NCBI GenBank assembly: GCA_947359465.1
Contig: OX375873.1
Location: 88,148,478 to 88,212,477, forward strand
Direction: 5' to 3'
Source: Metellina segmentata
Taxonomy: Eukaryota > Arthropoda > Arachnida > Araneae > Tetragnathidae
DNA length: 64,000 bases
The translations under genes and the position numbers were made by a program. This document shows, one piece after another, positions 43,141 through 53,358 of this stretch (positions are counted from its first letter, which is position 1; every line of letters begins with the position of its first letter). Below the pieces are notes generated by a model. That model made no database searches. It was not told where the DNA came from and saw only the letters and a program-made list of their open reading frames with translations.

Positions 43141-44890
43141 CAGAGGTGTGAAAATTATTAGAATAATTGTGAAATTTACAGTAAAATCTTGTTATATTAA
43201 AGAAATAATATATTATTTTGAAAAATATTGATATATTTAATATTTAGTGTGAATCCTCTTGTTTTTTATTAAAGATTCTATACGTCTTGGCATACTTTGT
43301 ATGAGTTTTTGGCAATTAGATTGTAATTGTATTTCGTTGTCATGATGCCAAATTTGGATGAGTCTTTCTATCAGACCATTTTTGTTTGTGATGTTACAAT
43401 TCTTTAATTTTTTCTTTACAATGGCCCAAAAATTCTCTATTGGGTTCATATCTAGACTGTTTCCAGGCCATGAAAGAGTTTTATATTTTTTTCATCCAAA
43501 AATTTGGTCACAGATTTTGGCTTTATGGCACGGAGCTCCATCATGCATGAATATGAAGTCTCCATTTGGAAACCAGTCTTTTAATTGTGGAATTAGTATT
43601 TGTTCAAGCACTTTTTTATACTGATACTGGTTTATCATGCCTTCTACAATGTAAAAACGTCCAGTACCCTGAGCAGACATTATGCTCCAAACCATTACTT
43701 TAGTAGGATGTTTATTACATACCTTAAAGTACATTTACATAATTTGTGCTATGCAATTTGGGGGGAATTCTTCAATGGTACTTCTCCTGAAATACTGACT
43801 GCTTTCTTCTGATATCGTAAACATTGGTTCATCAGAAAAACATACCTAAAAGATAAAAAATACTTTAAGGTATGAAATTTGTTGAGAAATATTCGTATAA
43901 AGAAATTTTTAATCAAATTTATAAACGGTTCTGTATTTTTAATCAGTATGCAAAAAACATGATTTCAGGAAAAGAACTGAACAACTTGAATTCAACTGAT
44001 TAATTAAAGGAAAATTAATATTTCTCACCTTGATCCAGTCATTTCCGAATTGTTCTTGCACAACTTTTGACCAAGCAAGCCTCTTCTTTGCCCTAGCAGA
44101 TGTGATTTTAGCCTTTTTTCGAGGACGACGAGCACTGAGTCTAGCTGAGATGAGTTTTCTGCGGATAGAAGAATCACATACATTTACTCCATACACTTGA
44201 AAAGAGATTTTTAGTTCATGACTAGTTACTCTTCTGTTAGATTTAGCAATTTAAATGAATTTTCTTTCATTTCATGAAGTAAATTTACTTTTCCTTCCGC
44301 ATTTCCAACTCTAGAATTTCCATATTCACATTTGGAGTCCAAAGATCCTTTTTATTCTACACACATATGCTTGAGAAATGTGTGCTTTTTTAGCGATTTC
44401 GTGTTGTGTATAGTTGTTTTCTTGGATGAGACACTTTACCACAGCTAGATTTCTAGGATAAATATCACTTGCTTTACCCATAATCACGCTATAATCCTTT
44501 GACAAACGAAAAAAAGCTACTAATTATAAACTAATCAAAGCAGCGAAAAGAATTGCTTAAACAATAAAATAATATCGATGCAAACTCAAGAAAAGAAACA
44601 AAATACTAGCACAGCAAGCAGCGATTTAAAAATTTTATTTTAAATTCGTTTGTTAATCAAACAAATTTTTTATGCAATGCAAACAATTTGATTACTTTGA
44701 ATAAAATATTTTTCTTTTTAAAAAATGGTATTATTTAACAAAATTATATCCCCAAAACTATTCTAAAGGAGTGAAAATTGATTGGATCAACAAAAAAAAA
44801 TTACCTTTCATGAAATATTGCAAGTATATACAAAATGAATCAAGAAAAACTGAAAAAATCACAATTATTCTAATAATTTTCACACCTCTG
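43141..44890 (-). mobile_element. Tc1-like transposon, full length but decayed
   Basis: Inverted repeats of 34 bp starting CAGAGGTGTGAAAATTATTA are identical at both ends and flanked by the TA duplication (43139-43140 and 44891-44892). The near-identical ends imply a fairly recent insertion. The single minus-strand gene runs from 44481 to 43237 and contains an intron. A few point lesions have inactivated the gene, although the ends are still good. Confidence 0.9.
43237..44481 (-). pseudogene. Tc1-type DD34E transposase with an intron, inactivated
   Basis: Starts ATG at 44481 (MGKASDIYPRNLAVV, then TQHEIAKKAHISQAYV: paired-like helix-turn-helix). The middle reads RRPRKKAKITSARAKKRLAW and GNDWIK. 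At 44038 a GTGAGA donor and at 43846 a TTTTAG acceptor bound a 193-bp intron; splicing gives DWIK-VCFSDEPMFTIS with the first catalytic Asp. MHDGAPCH has the second Asp and NPIENFW the Glu. Lesions are an in-frame TAA at about 43735, frameshift(s) or a TGA near 43490, and damage in the linker between the two N-terminal helix regions near 44210-44340. Family and DD34E assignment are by motif. Confidence 0.85.
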
Positions 44891-44892
44891 TA

Positions 44893-47425
44893 TAAGGAGA
44901 CAGAAAATAGAAGATGGATATTTCATTTCACTAAAAACTTATGTAGAAAATCTAGTGAACTGCATCAAACAGAACATAAATACTTGATTCGTATAGACAA
45001 AATACTATAGAAATAATTGTACATTACAATATCTTTTAAGATGAAAGTAATAAAAATAAAAGATGCTGAAAGGAGCGATTAAATAATTGATTAAAACACG
45101 CCATGTTCTTTTGTTGTTTATGTTCGTTTTTCCCATGAGTATAGGTAAAGGAAAATGTGGTGTAATAATCTGTAACGAAGGAAACATGTGCCCAAACACA
45201 AGAAAATAAAAAACTATTTATCTTGTTAATGTGCTATACTTTCTAGAATTATAAATAACTACAATACAGTTAATTAAGCGTTATTACTCTTCCTACATAA
45301 TAAATCTATACACATTTGTAATGAACAGCACTTCTCAGATAATAATTAGTGAAATAAAATCATTTTTTAAATATTATTTCTAAAATGCTATGAGCATAGC
45401 ATAATGGGGACAGTGAAAAAGGAATGCATTCATAGGATAGTCATTTTTATGATTAATAGGTGCTTGAATGTTTGGAAGTTAAAATATTTTTGGTAACATA
45501 AAATGCAGTTGTTTTGAAAGAGCAAAACCTAAAAAGATATATATATATATATATATATTAACAAAATTAAATTAAATACTCTCTATCTGGATTTTGTATA
45601 TCAACACACAAAAACTTTTTATTACCATGCACAAATTATATTATTTGGTAATTGATTAAATAAATTATATATTAAAAAAGTTTTCGGCAAAAGTTTTTTT
45701 TAATTTAAAAGTTACGATAGACAAAGCATGACTTTTACCTATTTTCATTCTTTTTTAAGTAAATAGGAATTTGATGTTTATTAATAGTTATTACTCAAAA
45801 CCTGCTTATGGTAATTGCGGTTTCAAAGTTATATTTTTATTGCTTACCGTCAAATGGTTCAAAGTGCCCTTGAGTTTTACTAGCCATCAAAGTGACTTAC
45901 TTGAGTGTAAATTGAAAATAATCAATGATTGGAAAGTTATTAAAAATACTCTATTTTTTCGGGTTTTATTTGTGCATATACTTCAATATGTTTTTAGTTT
46001 ATATGTCTGGCGGGATTTTCATAATTTCGATAGTCAAAAAAAGATCAGTGGCAATTTATCTATGGAATCCATTAAAAATCTGACCCCTTTTAGAGTACCA
46101 TAGTTGTGTAGTTCTTACTCATATGCAACAAAAACTTTTTTATGACCCATAAATACGGGAATGCTGCGCTCTTGTAGAGTGCATGGATACTTGTTTGTGA
46201 TACAGTCGTTTCTACCGCATGACCCTAATGGGTCAAAAGTTATAGACTTCCTTCCCATAACCTTGAGATGCTTTCAAGAGAGTAGGGAAACTTGATACTA
46301 AAAACTTTCTTTGATAAATATTTCAACACTGTAATAAGTTGTGTTTAAGTCAGCTGTAATAAAGCTTTAGAGAGACTTTTCAAGATTGAAACTTTCGTCA
46401 AGAGTGCTCTTTCATCCATATTGTACAAAGGGATCAATATATCATTTATAAACAATTGCAGACTTTTTAAAATCTTTGAAAAAACACTAAAACTGTTTTA
46501 TTTTTTATTTTTTCAAAACGCAATATAAACAACCTTAACCTTTTAATTTTCTCAAAAATCTGAAAAAATTAAAAATATAAAAAAATAGTATCTTTACATT
46601 TTTCAAGATACATGGGCACCATGTTTGGGACCAACACACATCCGTTGTATCAACACTTCCGAAAAAAAATTGGAATCAGTATAATTAAAGAAAAGCCTAT
46701 TTTATCTTAGTGCAGTTAGTTTGTTCAGAGTACATTTTACAGCAAACTAGTTTGGTTATTACATATTTACAACATTCAAACTAAATAACAGTACATATTA
46801 TTTAAAATTCTCAAATTACTGACGTTTTATATCCTTTAAAATACAAACAAGAAACATATATAATCTATATCCATAAATTCACGACACTTCACTTGTTTAT
46901 TTGGCTGAGAGTATATTTCTCGATGATAATTAATGACATGATATTGATAAACGTAAAAGGCGCAATTGAGTATTTACACTCTTCCGACTGTTTCAATTGC
47001 AGTTTTCATTATAAATTCAATGTATAAATGATTTAACACCACCATGAAAACGCAGCTAATAAATGCCATAGTACAATTATTTGTGAAAAATTAACATAAA
47101 GAGTTTCAAGGTACAATTTATTATCCAGTTACATATGGATATTGTAGTGTACGAAGTATTGGTTTGATTTGTTATGTGTTACTTCACTTATATGGAAATG
47201 AATTTTTTTCATCATGCTGTTGTCTTAAGCTTAATATCGGTTGTGAAATGTTTACTTTTGAGTGAATTTATTTCCCTTTAGTACATACAAATGAAGCTTA
47301 CAGTATATAAATAATAAATTAGGTGAAATGAAAGCACTTTCACTCATAAAATACAAAAATATTGAGTGTTTGGTTATGGTCCTCAATGAGTGCTATGGGT
47401 GTATAACATTTCACTTGAAGCTCAT
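44893..47425. other. Intergenic DNA with short TA tract
   Basis: A TA tract lies at about 45537-45559. The open frame 45771-46103 has no recognised family and AT-biased composition. No gene is supported. Confidence 0.5.
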
Positions 47426-47908
47426 TCTCTACTATTATAAAAGTAAGTGTTTGTCTGTTTGTTTGTTTCGCGGCCTCAAAATCTTGACGATCTATGGCAT
47501 TTACAGCAATGAAATTTGGCACACCGGTAGTCCAAATTTTTTGCAATTTTTGGGTCGCGGCGAATTTTAAAATTCAATCTAGAAGATTTTAAAATAAATT
47601 TAATAGTTTTATTCTCCATCGGGTTCTTTAACGCATTTCTACCAGAGAGAGAAGAAACATCGCAAACTAGACTTTTCTACCCACGTGACCTTGCCGTTAC
47701 AGGCTTTGGAATCATGCCAAGTTTTTTCATCGAGGTAGATTCTAAATTTATCTTTTCCGCTTTTATTTTGCGCAGAGTTGACTGGGATTGTTAGTTATTT
47801 TTCGTAAAATCGCTAAAGATAGATTGCAAATTTCAACGGATTTGAAAATCGAAAAATTTTACAAGAGATTAATAACTTACACCGCGGGCACGGGCAACGA
47901 CGGGCTAG
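47426..47908 (+). mobile_element. Short Helitron, third type
   Basis: The 5' end TCTCTACTATTATAAAAG, followed by GTGTTTGTCTGTTTGTTTG, and a GC-rich 3' end GGGCAACGACGGGCTAG followed by T are typical of common arthropod non-autonomous Helitrons. A second CTAGT lies 15 bp further on (47920-47924), and CTAG, CAC, GTG and CTAG between them can form a hairpin, so the true 3' end may be 47923. No coding sequence. The A of the usual A/T site is not clear on the left. Confidence 0.75.
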
Positions 47909-47924
47909 TCACGCAGTGGCTAGT

Positions 47925-48745
47925 GTAAGATAATGAAGACATATATCTCGTCAATTATACTGGTTGTCTTATAATTATGAAAATCGTAAACATAGTAGGC
48001 CTTCTGGTATGTAGAGCTGATAGATTATCAATTTCTGTCATGTAAGTTAAGCTAACAAATATTTAACATTTTTAGTTGTGTTTTATCCATAATTTATGAG
48101 TATACCTATTACATTAGAATGAAAACAAACTGCATTTAAATGAATTGAACTTTTTATTTGTTTACATTTACTTACATCCATTAAGGTTTTATGGTTACTG
48201 TATTTTAACATTTAAGGTACAGCACCGGTACCGATTGTACTGAAGAAACCCACATTATTTAGTTTTCTACGCGTATCGAATTGCTTACAAGAAAATCTAC
48301 GCAAACCTTTAATACCATAAAATGTAAATGAATATAAAACAAGAGTAATGTGTATTTAGACATTTGTTTTGAGATTTATGGCTCCAAGGCCATATTTGAC
48401 CAGACTGGCGCCAATGTATTTAGTATTATAGAAAACAAGTGTCAACAATATGGGGACGCAAGAGTTAATAAAGTGAATTATCAAAACATATTTCCACAAA
48501 AAATAACAAAATGATCTAATTCGGCTGTAACAATTTTTCTTTTCGCAAACACATATACAAAATATCCTTTTTTTTTTAAATATCTCTTTGTTGCTACAAT
48601 GCAACTTAATTGAAATACTTACCTATATACCTTTTCTTTAATTTGTATGATTTGTACTGTATAATTTCTGAACTCTTCGCTAATAGTTTTTTAAATAGTT
48701 TCTAATAATATTGAACACTGCTAACTTCCATAACTATTGCCATGA
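47925..48745. other. Intergenic DNA, no gene seen
   Basis: A lone GACATATATCTCGTCA motif at about 47938 resembles the 58-bp repeat core. Nothing else is supported. Confidence 0.5.
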
Positions 48746-48906
48746 ACAGTAACAATTACAATTTACAATAACAATTACAATTTACAATAACAATTACAAT
48801 TTACAATAACAATTACAATTTACAATAACAATTACAATTTACAATAACAATTACAATTTACAATAACAATTACAATTTACAATAACAATTACAATTACAA
48901 TTTACT
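48746..48906. repeat. 19-bp minisatellite
   Basis: About eight units of ACAATTACAATTTACAATA, nearly perfect, implying recent expansion. Confidence 0.95.
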
Positions 48907-49093
48907 ATAATTATTACTATAGGAATTACTATTATTATCAATTTATGTGATTCTACTCCATCCAAATCAACTTATTTAGAGTTTAAGCATTCATTTTATC
49001 ATAACATCAATTGAATTATAATACTTGGTACTCGTAAACGATTGTTAAATGATAAACTAAAAACTTTCCGTTTGGGTAAATAGGTAAGTATTT

Positions 49094-49160
49094 TAACTAA
49101 CGTCACACTGGAGCAACACACTGGCTATTGGCGGCGGTCCCAATTTGTATACGGAATATA
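49094..49160 (-). mobile_element. SINE 3' fragment, copy 2
   Basis: Matches only the 3' end of the SINE family in reverse complement (AACGTCACACTGGAGCAACA, then CTGGCTATTGG). Strongly 5' truncated. Confidence 0.6.
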
Positions 49161-50320
49161 TTTACTGAGGATCAAATCGTAAGAGTACGAGCAAAATGAA
49201 TTGGTATAGTTTTTTTAAACTTATTTGATAATTTACTACATATTGAATTGTCACTTTCCGTTTCACAAAACAAATATTCCCTTATTCTGTACTTCTTATC
49301 AAACAAGTCCAGTCACGCAGCTGGCGTTCGTGATAACAAATATTGTTGTCTTTTCATATAGAAAAAAAAACTAATCTATAACACTGCAATTTCACGATCA
49401 AAATAAGTATTTATTTTCTGGTATCGATTAATTTTCTCGAGAATGAACAGAAGCATTAAGGGGGGGGATAAATAAATCCAGGAAGTAGTTTCAACATCTC
49501 TTATCTTTTTCGCACTGTCTTAGTAGATTTTTTTTTTAAACTATAAGTATGTTTTTATTATTTAAGAAAAGAACAAATATTGTTCGAAATTAGGTCTTCT
49601 CTGTGTATAGTTTAATATATTTCGTAAGAACATTTGTTGGGGATTATTATTTGTTTTAAAAAAACTTGAACTATACATCGTTTCAAACATTTAATTGTTT
49701 CCATAAAAAGTGGATTGCATTATGAACTAAAATATAGTGTCTGTTAAATATTTGTGTGTATTCAACAAATGCAGTTTAGGGGGGGGGGTTGGAAGGAGAA
49801 TCAAGATATTAATACTAAATGAACCTATTTCTTTGAACTCATTGACGAAAAGGTAATATTCAGTACAAAGGCTGTTTAAATGTTATCGGATAAAAAAGCA
49901 ATAAAGCAAAAAAGCTCGAGCAATAGAGCCTTGAGTGGTATTTACGACTGACGCTTTCCTTTCATAGTATTGTGTGGTATATCGTTTGGCCTGAGAGATA
50001 TCACCGGAGCGTGCTTCTGCCTTTCTCTCAAAGCGTTCACACATCAAAGGTCGACAGGATTGGGTACCGAACAAAAGGAGGGATCTTCTAGAAGTTCAAT
50101 CGCTGACAGCTCGTAAATGGCGATCGATGCCGGCGGTCACTAAAAAAGGGGGATAAGATCCACCGTACACAGATCTATACCATGCCGCTTGTGTAAACAA
50201 AATTTTAGTGGCAACAATTATCTATCTGCCGCAGCGTAAAGGTTAAATTGTGTGTTCTGCGTGAAGAGAGACTATTATAAAAATAATGTAAATGCAGAAT
50301 TAAGTAGATATGGAGGTATG
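49161..50320. other. Intergenic DNA with a higher-GC patch
   Basis: The patch at about 49880-50310 has balanced composition and ends ATGGAG followed by GTATGT (50311-50320), which could be a 5' exon with a start codon just before a donor. This is speculative. Poly-G runs lie at 49460 and 49783. Confidence 0.3.
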
Positions 50321-50321
50321 T

Positions 50322-50600
50322 CGCATTGAAACAACACTATTAGCTATTGAGGACGGTTCGAGATCAATCCCAAAGGAAAAGAACCGAGGAAAACACCTAG
50401 TAATTTTGAACCACGGTCGAATGACGAATTGGCATCCCCCTCCACACTCCCACACCACACCAATTTGAGGACATTTGAAGTTATGAGGTATTTAACCTGC
50501 ATCTTCCCCCAAGTACACTACCCCTTTGGTTGTATCGAGTTTCAATCCTTAAAACCTCTCGTTGGTAATCTACGACTCAACCAACATGACTACCGGGGCC
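50322..50600 (-). mobile_element. tRNA-derived SINE, copy 3
   Basis: Reverse-complement match to the SINE body (AACAACACTATTAGCTATTG at the 3' end, TAATTTTGAACCACGGTCG, CCACACTCCCACACC, then a head with TGTTGGTTGAGTCGTAGA and GGATTGAAACTC as box A- and B-like blocks). Moderately diverged. Confidence 0.65.
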
Positions 50601-50836
50601 TACTGCAAAAATTAGGAAACATAGTAAGAATATTTCCAGTCGCACGCAAACAACATAAATCTGGTAGTTACATTTTAATAGTAATAAAGTTTAACTACCT
50701 GCATGTTTAAAACTTCATAATTTGTAATTTTTATTAAAAAATTAATATTTTGTGTGAGGATATTTCCGAGAAAATCTAGCAACAAAAATATCTACGTGTT
50801 ATCAGTTGGGTAAAATTGGTAATTGGTAATTGGTAA

Positions 50837-51150
50837 TTAACGTCATACTAGAGCAACACAACGGGCTATTTATGACGGTCCGGGATTACTCCCCTAAGGG
50901 AAAATATTCCTGAGGACAAGGTAATTTTGAACCATGGTCAGATGACCAGACAACACCTGAGCTGACACCCCACTCTCCAAACTTCCACACCAACCCAACG
51001 TGAGGACATTCGGCCATGAGAGATTTAAGGTGCACCACCTGCCTCTACACCATACACTTACAAACATCCATGCAATGACCCGAATTCGAACCAGGAACTT
51101 TTTGATCTGGAGGCTAACACCTTAACCACCAGAGCGATTGGTCGGCTGTT
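50837..51150 (-). mobile_element. tRNA-derived SINE, copy 4 (best tRNA-like head)
   Basis: Read on minus, the head is CTCTGGTGGTTAAGGTGTTA then CCTGGTTCGAATTCGGG, clear tRNA box A and box B sequences for RNA polymerase III. The body matches copies 1 and 3 and the 3' end is TTGCTCTAGTATGACGTTAA followed by a short repeated TTACCAA tail. SINEs use LINE machinery for movement; a LINE remnant is present at 56 kb, but a partnership is not shown. Confidence 0.85.
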
Positions 51151-51314
51151 ATCAGGTGAGTGAGTTACATTCATTTAAACTAAAAGCCTGGTATTAGATA
51201 ACACAAACACTTATTAAAATTTATATATCGGGTTAAAGAGTTGAAGGTCTTTGCACTAATGTTATTTGAAAGGAAATATATAATACAGTATTAACATGAT
51301 AAAGTATGACATAC

Positions 51315-51755
51315 CCTGAAATAGAAGCTGATATGATATGATAAAACGAAACCGGATCCTTTTCAAGGAAACGAAAATAACCATACCTCTCAAACGCCAT
51401 TTTGTCTTCATTATGCAAGATATATCCCCGGTACTGTTTACGAAGTCCCTTCTTGTTTAACAAGTCTAGGCACAGCTGGCGGCGAAGATCATAAACACGG
51501 GCCCTTTTTAATAAAGGAGGATGTAATCGATTCGCCCCAGCAATTTCACGATAGAAATGATTATTGAAAACACTGAAGATCCTACTCTTTCTGCTCTGTT
51601 GGTTTTTCACTAAATGGAGTGCGTAATCGGAGAAAGGTAAATCTATATAAATAAGAATGGAGTGTTTGTTTGTACATTCAATATTTTCGACGCATTTCAA
51701 GTTTTCTATCCGTTTTGGACCCTTCTGATGCCGAATCCGCCTTTTTCTCGTTTGG

Positions 51756-51790
<35 letters not shown>

Positions 51791-53231
51791 AAGTTGTGCC
51801 CTATACACGTCCACGCGGTTTAAGATATTTTCATGGAAATTTGCATACAGAGAGTACTTATCTTGATTTAGTGAGTGGAATTGGTTGCGAAAGTCTGTCT
51901 GTCCGTCTTTCTGTTCTATGCTCGATTTTGTGTTTGTGTGTTTGTGTAGGCATCACATGAATTGTATTCCAGATATTTGATTGCATTGTATTTTATTTTA
52001 TACATTATCTAATAATTTAGTGAATGCAATATTAAATATTTCTTTATTAATATATTTAGACGAGTTTCATGCTAAAACACCTGAGTAAGTAAACTTAAAT
52101 CAACCATAATTTGGTAGTTTTGGAAAAATTGGAATGTCTATTGAATATTACGATTAATTCGATTGCTTTACCAGTACTGCTAAAAAAGTAATTATTCTTC
52201 AAAATTTTTTTTTTTTTATGGAATTTCATTTCTGATACGTCATTTATTTCGAGTCTTATTTTTATTCTTTGCGCAATGAAAACGATTTCCGAAAATTTGG
52301 GACAGACGATATTTTTCAATAAACGAGAATGAACACGATCGCGCGAGCAGTGATATTTTTTCTGGTTCTTTCGCTCTGAATTAATTTCACATTTCTAAAT
52401 TTTGTACACTTTTAGTTGTAAGTTGTGGCAACTGTGCGAGATCAAGAGATAAAATTGAATCACAAATTAATATCTTTGGAACAATTTTTTACGACATCTT
52501 TTATTTTGTTTTACTTCGCTGTTTCCTGTTTTAAATATTTATTATTTTAATAAATGTGTTTTCCTTCTCATCACACCCAACAGCACCACAAAGTATTAGA
52601 CTTGAAAATGTTAGGTAAGTCAGTATAAATGTTCAGTAAATTTTAAGTGTAGTTATGCCATTATTGAAAGAATAATGCCGTTATTTAAAGAATAATGTCG
52701 TTATTGAAATAATAGTAATGTTTACAAATCCAAACTAGAACTTTTTCCAACATTAAAAAATTCGTTGTAGTAATGACAGGAGAAGATTGCAAAATTTCAC
52801 AATGTCGCATACCGGAGGCAAGAGTGCCACAGGTAAAAAAATATTGTTTTGTTGACTATGAGTGCAAGAGCACTCGCCGTAAATCGTAATTTTAATTAAT
52901 TGAGTTGCACATGAAAACAACTTAAGAAAGGGAATTCCAAATCTTCCTATAAATCGTCTTTTATAGTAGTAACCTTAGTATCACCTTTAGTCTTTTTGAG
53001 CTTTGTCATACAGCAATTGTGCGATGTATGTGAAATGTATTACATGAATGGATATGCATGTGTAGGATTTGTGTCCAAAGTAAGTTGTAGAAAATATAAA
53101 GATGGCGAAAGGTGTTAAAATAAATTTTTACTCTACAAAAAACGTAAGTCATTATATATTTTGATTATCTCTTCAATCTAGAGTAAACGAATTCAAACCG
53201 AGTAAGGTCGGGTATTTTGCTAGTAAACCAT
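51315..53231 (-). CDS. Unrecognised first coding exon split by HelA copy E
   Basis: Minus strand. Upstream of the Helitron, ATGGTTTA (53231-53224) joins across the insertion to TTTACCTTTCTCC (51641 down), giving MVYLPFSDYALHLVKNQQSR. The frame stays open for 111 codons, with LLKRARVYDLRRQLCLDLLN and MAFERYGYFRFLEKDPVSF, and ends TTCAGG followed by GTATGT, a good donor (about 51314). Composition and charge pattern look like a real protein, but I do not recognise it. The Helitron lies between codon 3 bases, so the allele in this assembly should lack a normal start unless the insertion is spliced or transcription starts within it. An intact mariner-like element sits about 130 bp upstream of the ATG. 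Confidence 0.45.
51642..53223 (+). mobile_element. HelA Helitron, copy E (full length)
   Basis: TCTATATAAATAAG after A51641 and ...GGGTATTTTGCTAG before T53224. Near-identical to copies C and D. The CTGT tract at its 5' end (about 51757-51790) is expanded to about eight units and the internal 20-bp repeat is reduced to three (52664-52722). It is inserted on the strand opposite to the flanking coding-like exon. Confidence 0.92.
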
Positions 53232-53358
53232 AAAAGTGGAATGATAAAGTAAGGCAAAACATCGCGCATCGCTTCAAGTCCAAATGCGGTCGCATAATTT
53301 GTTCTTACAACAATTTCTATTTATATATTGCGCTAGTTTTTAGTTCATATGTTTAGTA

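Noticed and set aside
45771..46103. 110-codon open frame
   Set aside because: AT-biased composition, no motif, no splice or promoter context and no repeat relation; likely chance.
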